Shown here: in pieces, positions 43,259-51,224 of the stretch
Numbering within the stretch: position 1 is the stretch's first letter
Layout of the letters: every line of letters starts with the position of its first letter
NCBI GenBank assembly: GCA_002328075.1
Contig: DCVT01000062.1
Location: forward strand, 124,001 to 188,000
Source: Anaerolineales bacterium UBA2181
GTDB taxonomy: Bacteria > Chloroflexota > Anaerolineae > Promineifilales > UBA4811
Direction: 5' to 3'
Length of the DNA stretch: 64,000 bases
Position numbers and translations under genes: made by a program
The notes under the pieces: generated by a model
The model's input: the letters and a program-made list of their open reading frames with translations, nothing else
The model's database searches: none
Told to the model about the DNA's origin: nothing

Positions 43259-45425
43259 CGTGGAAAAGATGAAAGCGATGCGCGCCGCCCACCGCGTGCT
43301 GGCCGAGTACGCTTACGAGCCGTCGCCGCTTGACCGCGGGTACGCCGGACGAACGCTGTACATCAATCTGACGGACAACACCATCGAATCCCGGCCGGTG
43401 ACCGAGCAGATGAAAGAGATCTTTGTGGGCGGTCGTGGATTCGGCCTCTGGCGCCTGTGGAACGCGGTGACCGGAAAAACGCGGTGGAACGACCCGGAAA
43501 ACGAGATTGTCATCTCCTCTGGACCGTTGGGAGGCACAACGAATTTTCCCGGCTCGGGCAAATCGCTCTGTGTCAGCCTTTCTCCGCTGACCCAGTCGGT
43601 TGTGGATAGCAATGTGGGCGGGTACTTTGGCCCGCTGCTCAAATTCGCCGGGTGGGACGCCATTGAGGTGCAGGGCAAGGCCGCGCGGGACGTCATCGTC
43701 TTCATTGACGGCAACAGCGGCCGCATCACCATCGAAGAGGCTCCCGGCGCGTCCACCGACAGCTACCCGGTCGGCGAAGAGGTGGTTGCCATGTTTGCCG
43801 ACAGCGAGGGCGAACGGCGGGACGTCTCCAGCGTGAGCGCCGGCACCGGCGCCGATCACGCGCTCTTTGGGTGCCTCAACTTCAGCTGGTACGATGTCCG
43901 GCGCGGTCGGGTTCGGCTCAAGCAGGCCGGCCGGGGCGGTATCGGCACCGTGCTCCGCGACAAGAAGATCAAGGCGTTGGTGGTCAAAAAGTCGGGCATC
44001 GACTCGCAATCCAATGTGCCCGACGACCGGTCCCGGGTGGAAAAGGTGGGCGCCAAGATGCATCGCGAGCTCCACGACCTGGACCATCTCCAATGCCATA
44101 TGCGGACCGTGGGCACCGCCCACCTGGTGGAGATCATGAACGACTATGATCTGCTGCCCACCCACAACTTCAAGTATGGGTGCCATCCCGACGCGAAAAA
44201 CATCTTTTCCGACTATTACCTGCGGACCTTTTCCCAGCACACCGTGGACGGCTGTTGGTACGGTTGTACGATGGCTTGCTCCAAAGGCATTGACAACTTT
44301 GTGCTCCGCAGCGGCCCCTATCGGGGTCAGACCGTGACGGTGGACGGGCCCGAATACGAGACGCTGGCCGGTTGCGGCTCCAACCTGGGCGTCTTTGATC
44401 CGCATTGGGTGGCAGAATACAACTATTACTGCGACACATACGGCCTGGACACCATCTCCTTTGGCACCGCAATGGCGTTTGTCATGGAGTGCTACGAGGC
44501 GGGGGTCCTGAATGCAGAGATCACCGGGGGTCTGGAACTCCACTTTGGGAATGCGGCGGCGGCGGCCGAGCTCTTGCACCAGACCGCTCGCGGCGAGGGC
44601 TTTGGCCTGATCTTTGGCCAGGGAATCCGCCGGATGAAGCAGATTTTCGCGGAGCAGTACGGCGCCGACCCTCAATTCCTGCAGGACATCGGGATGGAAG
44701 CCAAGGGGCTGGAGTACTCGGAGTACATCACCAAGGAATCTCTGGCCATGCAGGGCGGCTATGGGTTGGCGCTCAAGGGACCCCAGCACGACGAGGCCTG
44801 GCTCATCTTCATGGATATGGTCAACAACCAGATCCCCACTTTCAAGGACAAGGCCGAGGCGCTGCACTATTTCCCCATGTGGCGCACCTGGTTCGGCCTA
44901 AACGGCCTGTGCAAAGTCATCTGGAACGATGTAGAGCCGGAGGAGAATGCGCTCACCCCAGAGCCGGCCAAGGTGCCCGAGCACGTGGACAACTATGTAG
45001 AGTTCTTTTCCGGGGTGACCGGCCGAGAGGTGACCAAGAGCGACCTGATCGTCATGTCCGAGCGGGTCTACAATTTCCAGCGGGTCTTCAACCTGCGGAT
45101 GGGATTCGGGCGGCGGGAGCACGACGCCATTCCCTACCGTTCGGTTGGTCCGGTGACGGTTGAGGAATACGAGTCGCGAGCGGAGCGATACGACAAGCAA
45201 TTGCGCGAAAAGCTGGGGTTGAACCCGGAGACGATGACCACTGACGAAAAGCGGGCCGCGCTGCGGCGATTCCGCGAGGCCGAGTATCAGCGGTTGGCCG
45301 ACGCGGTCTATGAACGGCGAGGCTGGACGCCTGATGGCGTGCCCACCATGGCCAAGCTGCGGGAGTTGGGGATCGATTTCCCGGACGTGGTAGCGGTCGT
45401 CGCGCCCTATCAAGACGGCTGTTAG
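43248..45425 (+). CDS. Tungsten/molybdenum aldehyde ferredoxin oxidoreductase
   Basis: 725 residues. The AOR N-terminal domain (YINLTDNTIESRPVTEQM, FVGGRGFGLWRLW) binds the metallopterin. A cluster of Cys at 336, 340 and 344 (CWYGCTMAC) plus Cys555 (NGLCKVIW) would hold a 4Fe-4S cluster, with Cx3Cx3C spacing instead of the usual Cx2Cx3C. The pterin is bound near EYETLAGCGSNLG. It would oxidise aldehydes to acids or reduce acids with ferredoxin. ATG is preceded by GGAGAAGG. Second AOR of the window is at 52442. Confidence 0.92.
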   Translation: MAVDVEKMKAMRAAHRVLAEYAYEPSPLDRGYAGRTLYINLTDNTIESRPVTEQMKEIFVGGRGFGLWRLWNAVTGKTRWNDPENEIVISSGPLGGTTNFPGSGKSLCVSLSPLTQSVVDSNVGGYFGPLLKFAGWDAIEVQGKAARDVIVFIDGNSGRITIEEAPGASTDSYPVGEEVVAMFADSEGERRDVSSVSAGTGADHALFGCLNFSWYDVRRGRVRLKQAGRGGIGTVLRDKKIKALVVKKSGIDSQSNVPDDRSRVEKVGAKMHRELHDLDHLQCHMRTVGTAHLVEIMNDYDLLPTHNFKYGCHPDAKNIFSDYYLRTFSQHTVDGCWYGCTMACSKGIDNFVLRSGPYRGQTVTVDGPEYETLAGCGSNLGVFDPHWVAEYNYYCDTYGLDTISFGTAMAFVMECYEAGVLNAEITGGLELHFGNAAAAAELLHQTARGEGFGLIFGQGIRRMKQIFAEQYGADPQFLQDIGMEAKGLEYSEYITKESLAMQGGYGLALKGPQHDEAWLIFMDMVNNQIPTFKDKAEALHYFPMWRTWFGLNGLCKVIWNDVEPEENALTPEPAKVPEHVDNYVEFFSGVTGREVTKSDLIVMSERVYNFQRVFNLRMGFGRREHDAIPYRSVGPVTVEEYESRAERYDKQLREKLGLNPETMTTDEKRAALRRFREAEYQRLADAVYERRGWTPDGVPTMAKLRELGIDFPDVVAVVAPYQDGC

Positions 45426-45454
45426 GCGCATTCGCCAGCAAGACCACAGCATGC

Positions 45455-45497
45455 GAGCGGAGCGCAGTGACACACGTGACTGCGCTCCGCTCGTTTT
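45455..45497 (+). terminator. Rho-independent terminator after the aldehyde oxidoreductase
   Basis: A perfect 14-bp stem, 45455-45468 with 45479-45492, loop of 10 nt, followed by GTTTTG. It starts 30 bp after the AOR stop and ends 12 bp before the convergent thrC stop, so it may also act on thrC transcripts, although the minus side lacks a T-run. Confidence 0.85.
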
Positions 45498-45508
45498 GCG
45501 GCCGGTCA

Positions 45509-46678
45509 TCAGCCCCCGACCACCTCCGGGTATTTCAGCCCGGTGCCGGTGTTGAACAGCACTACTTGTTCCTGGGCCTGCACCCAACCGGCCGAAACCA
45601 GCTTCTCCAGGGCCGCCAGTGCCGCCCCTCCCTCCGGGCACGCGTGTATGCCCTCAGAGCGCGAGAACCGGCGCTGGGCGCTCAGGAGCTCGTCGTCGGT
45701 CACCGTCACCGCGGTGCCCTGGCTCTCCCGCAACGCCCGCAGCATCAGGAAATCGCCCACGGCCGAGGGAACCCGCAGACCGGCCGCGACGGTCTTGCCA
45801 CCCACCCACGGATCGGCAAACTCGGCGCCCTGGTGAAAAGCGCGCGGAATCGGGGCGCAGCCCTCGGCCTGGACGGCTACCATCCGCGGCCGGCGGCCGT
45901 TGGTCCAGCCCAGTTCCTCCAGCTCGGCAAACGCTTTCCACATGCCGATCAGCCCGGTCCCCCCGCCGGCGGGATAGATGATCACGTCCGGCAGATGCCA
46001 GCCCAGCTGCTCCGCCAGTTCATAACCCATGGTTTTCTTGCCCTCCAACCGGTAGGGCTCCTTGAGGGTGGAAAGGTCGAACCAGCCGTGGGACTGGATT
46101 CCCTGCCGGGCTGCCTGAGCGCAGTCCGTGATGAGGCCCGGCACCAGCGTGACGGTTGCTCCCAGGGCCTGGCACTCCTGCCGAAAGGGCAGGGGAACGT
46201 CGGCCGGCATAAAGACGTGTGCCCGAATTCCCGCACGAGCGGCATAGGCGGCCATGGCCCCGGCTGCGTTTCCGGCCGAGGGGATGACCACCTCCTGAAC
46301 ACCCAGTTCGCGGGCCCGTGAGACAGCCAGACAGAGACCCCGCGCCTTGAACGAACCGGTCGGGTTGATCCCTTCCTCTTTGACCCACAGGTGCGGCAGG
46401 CCCAACTGCTGGCCGAGCCGGATGGCCGGCAGCAACGGCGTGAAACCCTCGCCCAGTTGCACCGCCTGCCTCGGGTCGCGCATGGGAAGGACCTCGCGGT
46501 ATCGCCAGAGGGTGGGTTCGCGGACTGCCAGTTGCTCTCGGTCCCAACAGGCGCGGAGAGCCGCCAGGTCATAGCGGGCCAGCAGCGGCCGTTGGCAGTC
46601 CGGGCAGAGGTTGTGCAGTGCGTCTGCGATGAATTGCCGGCCGCATAGTGCGCACACCAGGTGGGTCAGAAACGTCAT
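45509..46678 (-). CDS. thrC: Threonine synthase
   Basis: 389 residues. The N-terminus holds a zinc-ribbon-like pair (CALCG, CPDC). The PLP lysine is in NPTGSFKARG (near residue 117), and the PLP phosphate loop is PAGGGTGL near residue 235. It converts O-phosphohomoserine to threonine. ATG 46678 follows GGAGC nine bases upstream. The closely related fold II family (for example cysteate or threonine ammonia lyase-like enzymes) is possible, but the N-terminal ribbon favours threonine synthase. Confidence 0.88.
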   Translation of the reverse strand: MTFLTHLVCALCGRQFIADALHNLCPDCQRPLLARYDLAALRACWDREQLAVREPTLWRYREVLPMRDPRQAVQLGEGFTPLLPAIRLGQQLGLPHLWVKEEGINPTGSFKARGLCLAVSRARELGVQEVVIPSAGNAAGAMAAYAARAGIRAHVFMPADVPLPFRQECQALGATVTLVPGLITDCAQAARQGIQSHGWFDLSTLKEPYRLEGKKTMGYELAEQLGWHLPDVIIYPAGGGTGLIGMWKAFAELEELGWTNGRRPRMVAVQAEGCAPIPRAFHQGAEFADPWVGGKTVAAGLRVPSAVGDFLMLRALRESQGTAVTVTDDELLSAQRRFSRSEGIHACPEGGAALAALEKLVSAGWVQAQEQVVLFNTGTGLKYPEVVGG

Positions 46679-46934
46679 AACAGCGTGCTCCAAGATCGGC
46701 CAGGCGCAGCCTGACCGGCATTCGTCAGGTCTATGCCCGTCACCGTTGCCACCGACGGGTCATTGCCGGACCTGTGGCGGAGACGGCGCACCGTCGAACG
46801 CGAGAACCAGTCTATGCTGGCGCCCTTTATACGCCCGTTTCGTCGAACAGTCAAATGCCGCGGCCGGGACGACGCCACGCCCCATCGATCACCGCCGGAG
46901 GTGTCTCCAGATCCACGTAGGCACTGCAACGTCA

Positions 46935-47360
46935 CTAGTCGCCGGCGGCGTGGCGCGTACGGCCCGTGGTAGCTACTGCAGTCCTCCGCTTGCGCAGCGC
47001 ATGCCACTCCCAAACCACCAGTCCCAGAAGCGCGCCCGCAGTGTCCACCAACACGTCCGCCGCGTTGCCCAGCCGGCCGGGCACCAGGGTCTGGTGGAAC
47101 TCGTCCGTCACAGCGTATAGCACCGTGATAGCCAGCGCCAGCCAGCCGGCCGCCCGCTTGGCCGGCAGCGTCCGCCGCCAGAGCCACGCCAGCACGGCAT
47201 AGGCCCCCATATGTGCTCCCTTTTTCAGCACAAAGTCCCAGGCTCCGACCTTGGGGATGTGCTGGCTGGGGATGCTGGATAGGACATAGATCGCTGCCAT
47301 CCACAGCAGGGGCAGCAGGTAGGGTTTCAGTCGGCGCATCCGAGGGGGTTGTTGGGTCAT
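46935..47360 (-). CDS. VanZ-like membrane protein
   Basis: 141 residues with about four hydrophobic helices. The VanZ hallmarks are present: KKGAHMGAYAVLAW, TDEFHQTLVPGR and DVLVDTAGALLG. Function of this family beyond low-level teicoplanin resistance in enterococci is unknown. The 256 bp upstream (46679-46934 lies downstream toward thrC) have no supported feature. Confidence 0.88.
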   Translation of the reverse strand: MTQQPPRMRRLKPYLLPLLWMAAIYVLSSIPSQHIPKVGAWDFVLKKGAHMGAYAVLAWLWRRTLPAKRAAGWLALAITVLYAVTDEFHQTLVPGRLGNAADVLVDTAGALLGLVVWEWHALRKRRTAVATTGRTRHAAGD

Positions 47361-47474
47361 CGGTGGCGCTGGGTTGGGTTGGGTTCGGTTGCCATGGTGG
47401 ACATTCGGCTCCTGTCTTGACCGTTGCGACCGATCGTCACTGCGCTGCGGGCCGGACTGCCGGCCCAGACACGC

Positions 47475-49580
47475 CTACCGGGATTCGGTCGGAGGAGTCC
47501 GCCGCCGGGATCGAGCGCCGGAGCTCCGCGGGGGTTGGACCGTATCCGACCCCACCGCCCCGCCGGGAGGTCCGTCTGCGACACTCTCTGTCGAACCGGT
47601 CCCCTCATCCGGGCCAAGATTGCGCGTGAAACGGCACGTGGGGTATTGGCTGCAGCCCACAAACGGGCCGCGCTTGCCGCTCCGCCTCACCAGTGGAGCT
47701 CCACACCGCGGGCAGTCCTGGCCGGTCGGCTGAGGCGCGGGCCGCCGGCCGCGCGGCCGGCGCCTGCTAGCCGGTGCGCTGGGCCGGCCTTCGACAGCCT
47801 CCACCCGCAGCCTGGGTTGTGCTGCCACCGCTACGGCGGCCTGATTTACCTGCACCGAGAGCGGTTCCCATAGGGCCCGCACGACTGCTTGCCAGTGCTG
47901 TTGACCGTTGGATACCTGGTCCAGTTGGTCCTCCATCCGGGCAGTAAAGGCGACCTCGAAAACCTCCGGCAGGTGCGCCAGTAAAAAGTCCATGACGGTC
48001 ATGCCCAGCGGAGTGGAGCGCAATGCGCTTCGCTCTCGTACCACATAACCGCGGCGATAGAGCGTGTCCAGAATGCCGGCAAAGGTGCTCGGCCGGCCGA
48101 TTCCCGCTTTCTCCAGCGCCTGGATCAGGGCCGACTCCGTAAAATGGGGGGGAGGCCGGGTAAAGTGCTGCTCCGGCAAAAGCTGAAAGCAGATCAGCGG
48201 CTGGCCGGTCGTCAACGGCGGCAGGCTCTGCAGCGGCGCCTGGCCCTCCTCTTCCTCTTCGGCCACCTGATAGACATCCAGGAAACCGCTTTCAAGCAAC
48301 TGCCGGCCGCGGGCCCGGAACAGGTAGGGCAGGGGGGTCTCGTTCCGCCGGGTCTCAACATCCACCGTCGTCACATCATAGATCGCCGGTTTCATCTGGC
48401 TGGCGATGAAGCGCTGCCAGATGAGCAGGTAGAGCCGCTGCTGGTCCGGCGAAAGCGCGGCCGAAATCTCGGCCGGGAGTCGGGAAGGGCGGGTCGGCCG
48501 GATGGCCTCGTGGGCCTCCTGAGCGTTCTTGACCCTGGTCCGGTAGACCGGCGGCCGCTCCGGAAGGCTGCTGGGATACAGACGGGCGATCACCTGGCGA
48601 GCCTCTTCGGCGGCTTCGGGCGCAACGGCCGTGCTGTCGGTGCGCATGTAGGTGATCAGCCCGGTTCGCTTTTCGCCGGGAAGATCGACCCCCTCGTAGA
48701 GCTGCTGGGCCACCAGCATGGTCTTTTTCGCCGGCCAGCGGAGCCGGTTTGCGGCGTCCTGTTGCAGGGTCGAGGTGGTGTACGGCGGGAATGGTCGGCG
48801 GACCTGTCGACGGTGGGTCACCTGCCCAACCCGCCAATCCGCACCCTGGAGCCCGTCGATCACCGCGCCGGCGTCGGCCGCCGACCGCAAGACCGGCTTT
48901 TCTCCGCCGACCCGCCACAGGCGGGCAAAAAACCGGGATGACTCTGCGACGTCCTCCGATACGCCCGAGGCCGCCGGAGCGAGTTCGGCGTCTATTGTCC
49001 AGTACTCCTCCGGGACAAAGGACTCGATCTCCCGGTCTCGTTCCACCACCAACCGGAGGGCCACCGACTGAACCCGGCCGGCTGACAGCCCCCTGTGGCC
49101 GGAGATCGCTCGCCAGAGGAGTGGCGACACCTGGTAGCCCACCAGCCGGTCCAGGATTCGACGGGCCTGCTGTGCGAAAACCAGGTCCATGTTCAAGGCC
49201 CCCGGTTGGGCTAGTGCCTCCTGGATGGCCGCGGGCGTGATCTGGTGGAATCGGACGCGCCGGATCGCCTTGCCCGCCAATTGGGCGCGGCATGCCTCCT
49301 GGATGTGCCACGCAATCGCCTCGCCCTCGCGGTCCGGATCGGTGGCCAGCACCACTGTGTCAACCTGGCTCATGGCAGTTCGCAGAGCCTGCAGCGTCTT
49401 GCGGCTTCCGGGGAGCAAGCGGTAGGTGGGCTGGAAACTGCGGTCGAGGTCCACCCCCAGTTCCCTGGGTGGCAGGTCGCGCACGTGACCCATGGACGCG
49501 TGCACTCGGAAATCGCGCCCCAGGTACCCTCGCAGCGTTTTGGCCTTGGCCGGGCTTTCCACAATCACCAGCGCGGTCAT
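47475..49580 (-). CDS. topA: DNA topoisomerase I
   Basis: 701 residues. TOPRIM domain: VIVESPAKAKTL at the N-terminus and DPDREGEAIAWH near residue 105. The active-site Tyr is in ITYMRTDSTA near residue 311. One C-terminal zinc-finger is present (CPRCGAPLVRRSGKRGPFVGC...C). It relaxes negative supercoils. The ATG at 49580 lies at the predicted transcription start of the promoter at 49588-49616, so the mRNA is probably leaderless. Confidence 0.96.
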   Translation of the reverse strand: MTALVIVESPAKAKTLRGYLGRDFRVHASMGHVRDLPPRELGVDLDRSFQPTYRLLPGSRKTLQALRTAMSQVDTVVLATDPDREGEAIAWHIQEACRAQLAGKAIRRVRFHQITPAAIQEALAQPGALNMDLVFAQQARRILDRLVGYQVSPLLWRAISGHRGLSAGRVQSVALRLVVERDREIESFVPEEYWTIDAELAPAASGVSEDVAESSRFFARLWRVGGEKPVLRSAADAGAVIDGLQGADWRVGQVTHRRQVRRPFPPYTTSTLQQDAANRLRWPAKKTMLVAQQLYEGVDLPGEKRTGLITYMRTDSTAVAPEAAEEARQVIARLYPSSLPERPPVYRTRVKNAQEAHEAIRPTRPSRLPAEISAALSPDQQRLYLLIWQRFIASQMKPAIYDVTTVDVETRRNETPLPYLFRARGRQLLESGFLDVYQVAEEEEEGQAPLQSLPPLTTGQPLICFQLLPEQHFTRPPPHFTESALIQALEKAGIGRPSTFAGILDTLYRRGYVVRERSALRSTPLGMTVMDFLLAHLPEVFEVAFTARMEDQLDQVSNGQQHWQAVVRALWEPLSVQVNQAAVAVAAQPRLRVEAVEGRPSAPASRRRPRGRRPAPQPTGQDCPRCGAPLVRRSGKRGPFVGCSQYPTCRFTRNLGPDEGTGSTESVADGPPGGAVGSDTVQPPRSSGARSRRRTPPTESR

Positions 49581-49587
49581 GATCATC

Positions 49588-49616
49588 AGTATACGATGGG
49601 AGCCGGGTCGGGTCAA
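49588..49616 (-). promoter_or_regulatory. topA promoter, leaderless
   Basis: Minus strand: -35 TTGACC (49616-49611), 17-bp spacer, -10 TATACT (49593-49588). The first base of the ATG (49580) is eight bases after the -10, at the expected start site. No ribosome-binding site fits in between. Confidence 0.7.
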
Positions 49617-49629
49617 CCGGCCGGGGTTG

Positions 49630-49674
49630 AAAAAAAGAGGGGGCGACCACTAGGGCCATTTTGTGTGGTCGCCC
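49630..49674 (-). terminator. Terminator of the small RNA locus
   Basis: Minus strand: perfect 10-bp stem GGGCGACCAC/GTGGTCGCCC (49674-49665 with 49650-49641), 14-nt loop, CCTC, then seven Ts (49636-49630). Confidence 0.85.
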
Positions 49675-49827
49675 ATTCAAGCAGGGAAGCTACAGCGGCG
49701 TGGGGGAACGCCACCGTAGCCGGGGTAAGCCCTGGAAACCAGGGTTACCCCAAAAGAGGTAAGAACTACCGCTGATGCGGGGGGAACACCAGCGGTAGTC
49801 GAGGACATACACCGAAGTGTATGCTGC
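49630..49827 (-). ncRNA. Candidate novel structured small RNA, about 195 nt
   Basis: A full transcription unit on the minus strand: consensus promoter (49833-49860), predicted start at 49825-49827, then five hairpins in a row and a terminal T-run. From 5': 49823-49806 (7 bp, cUUCGg tetraloop), 49799-49765 (10 bp), 49751-49722 (14 pairs in two stacked helices), 49720-49689 (interrupted, 5 + 5 bp) and the terminator 49674-49641. The loops of hairpins 2 and 4 share a C-rich GUUCCCCC motif. No open frame. It does not match 6S, SRP, tmRNA or RNase P as I know them. It could also be a leader upstream of topA, transcribed in the same direction. Confidence 0.75.
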
Positions 49828-49832
49828 CTATC

Positions 49833-49860
49833 ATTATATGGCCTCTTGGTTCTGTGTCAA
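49833..49860 (-). promoter_or_regulatory. Consensus sigma70-type promoter of the small RNA locus
   Basis: Minus strand: -35 TTGACA (49860-49855), 16-bp spacer, -10 TATAAT (49838-49833). Both elements match the consensus perfectly, the best promoter seen in the window. Confidence 0.85.
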
Positions 49861-50296
49861 GGGATTTACTTACATTCTTATATGGTTCTCCGTATTTCTA
49901 CGGAGGCGAAATTGCGCCAGGCGTGGCGAGTCGACGGCGCCCGGCGGGGCTGCCGGTTGGGCCCAAGCACGCCGACCGCAGCCTTCGGCCGGCCCTGATC
50001 ACGGCGTACCCGCAGATCAGGTGAACGCTGAGGTAACCGGCCCCAGGTGCCATTCAGGTCATTTGGGAGGCGTTCTGTCCAGCTGCCGGGCGTATCCGGG
50101 TCAATTGGGCTGAATCGGCGCCTCCTGTGCGGCCCGCGGGTATCAAGTGACCCGGTGTTGCGTTACCTGCAACGCTGTTCGTTTTTCCAAAAGCCTGCGG
50201 CATACGGTGACAAGCGTTTGCGAGGGTCGTGGTCACCCATCGGGTTCTGAGCTATACTGCGTTTGGTGAAAGCTGCCTGGCAGAGGGGAACCTGCA
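49839..50296. other. AT-rich stretch then featureless gap
   Basis: From about 49830 to 49915 the sequence is markedly AT-richer than the rest and includes the small-RNA promoter and a perfect 7-bp hairpin CTCCGTA-TTTC-TACGGAG (49888-49905). The remaining ~390 bp are GC-rich with no supported frame. TATACT at 50254-50259 may be the -10 of the broken WYL gene. Confidence 0.45.
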
Positions 50297-50761
50297 ATGG
50301 AACGAGCTGCCAACAAGGCGGAACGACTGCAGCAACTGGAGACACTGCTCCTAGCCCGTCCCGACGGCCTGCGCAGGGCGGAGATTGCCCGGCGGTTGGG
50401 AGTCCACCGGTCGACTATCGGCCGCGATGGGGACGAGTGAAGCCGGCGGCCTCCAATCTGGGAGGATGGGAACCGGCTGGGGATCAACCGGGACGACTAC
50501 CAGGTGGCGCTGCGGGTGACGATGCACGAGGCCATGGCAATGCACCTGGCGTCGCGTCTCTTGGCGGGCCACTCCGACAAGCATAACCCGTACGCAGCGG
50601 CGGTGCTCCGCAGGCCAGACTTGGCGGTGGAGAAACTGGCACCGCTGGTGAGCCGTCACGTGCAACTGCCGGCCGATGTGACGGACAGCGCCGCCCAGCG
50701 ACACGGCCCGGTCTACGTGGAGGTGTTGGAGACGCTGACGCGGGCGTGGTCCGCGGATTGA
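50297..50761 (+). pseudogene. Broken WYL/HTH transcriptional regulator, remnant of a CRISPR-associated gene
   Basis: ATG at 50297 follows GAGGGGAA. The frame encodes a DeoR/HTH_11-type wing (LRRAEIARRLGVHRSTIGRD), is interrupted by an in-frame TGA at 50438-50440, and continues in the same frame as IWEDGNRLGINRDDYQ, then a helical part ending LETLTRAWSAD. It stops at TGA inside a CRISPR-repeat-like sequence, so the WYL domain is missing. Two independent lesions make it a pseudogene. Such regulators commonly sit beside type I CRISPR-Cas loci. Confidence 0.75.
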
Positions 50762-50899
50762 AATACCGTTGCCGACGGCGTGCCCCTGCGTGACTACATT
50801 CCGCTCACGGTGTGGGGAGCGTGGATTGAAATACCAGAGCGATATCGTGATATACAATAGGGACAGGTCGCTCCCCGTGTGGGGAGCGTGGATGGAAAT
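50755..50899 (+). CRISPR. Remnant type I-C-like CRISPR array, no cas genes
   Basis: Repeat end GGATTGAAAT at 50755-50764; a degenerate repeat 50800-50832 whose last 23 nt match perfectly; and a nearly full 33-nt repeat 50867-50899 (GTCGCTCCCC GTGTGGGGAG CGTGGATGGAAAT in pieces), one base different in GGATTGAAAT. The two spacers are 35 nt (50765-50799) and 34 nt (50833-50866), the usual I-C size. The repeat is of the widespread GTCGCTCCCC type. No cas genes are near, so the array is probably dead. Confidence 0.8.
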
Positions 50900-50912
50900 T
50901 GGCGAGAACTCC

Positions 50913-51158
50913 ATGAACGGCGACGAACGAGAAGATACGACGATCTACAAGGTGGTGGTGAACCACGAAGAGCAGTACTCCATCTGGCCGGCTGATCGGG
51001 AGAACCCGCTGGGCTGGCGCGACGCCGGGAAGGCCGGACTCAAGGCCGAGTGTCTGGCCTACATCGGCGAGGTCTGGACCGACATGCGACCGCTCAGCCT
51101 ACGGAAAAAGATGGAGGCCGACCGCCAAGCCGCCGACTCGACCGAACAGGCGGATTGA
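50913..51158 (+). CDS. MbtH-like protein (orphan)
   Basis: 81 residues. The invariant features are visible: IYKVVVNHEEQYSIWP, NPLGWRDAGKAG, CLAYIGEVWTDMRPLSL. MbtH proteins bind and activate adenylation domains of nonribosomal peptide synthetases. ATG 50913 is chosen; frames to 50769 cross the CRISPR remnant. No synthetase is in the window, so it is orphan here. The gene starts 14 bp after the last CRISPR repeat. Confidence 0.88.
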   Translation: MNGDEREDTTIYKVVVNHEEQYSIWPADRENPLGWRDAGKAGLKAECLAYIGEVWTDMRPLSLRKKMEADRQAADSTEQAD

Positions 51159-51224
51159 GGCGCTGACCGGCCGGGTAACCGTTCTGACCATCCGGCCGGC
51201 GGTCGTCGATCACCGCCCGCCCCG

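Noticed and set aside
49630..49838. 6S RNA, or a plus-strand CsrA-titrating RNA with GGA loops
   Set aside because: The transcript ends do not pair as in 6S RNA; on the plus strand there is no promoter or T-run, whereas the minus strand has a perfect promoter and terminator.
50351..50914. Minus-strand frame with FNPRSPHRER-like repeats
   Set aside because: Such peptides are the antisense translation of CRISPR repeats; no gene.
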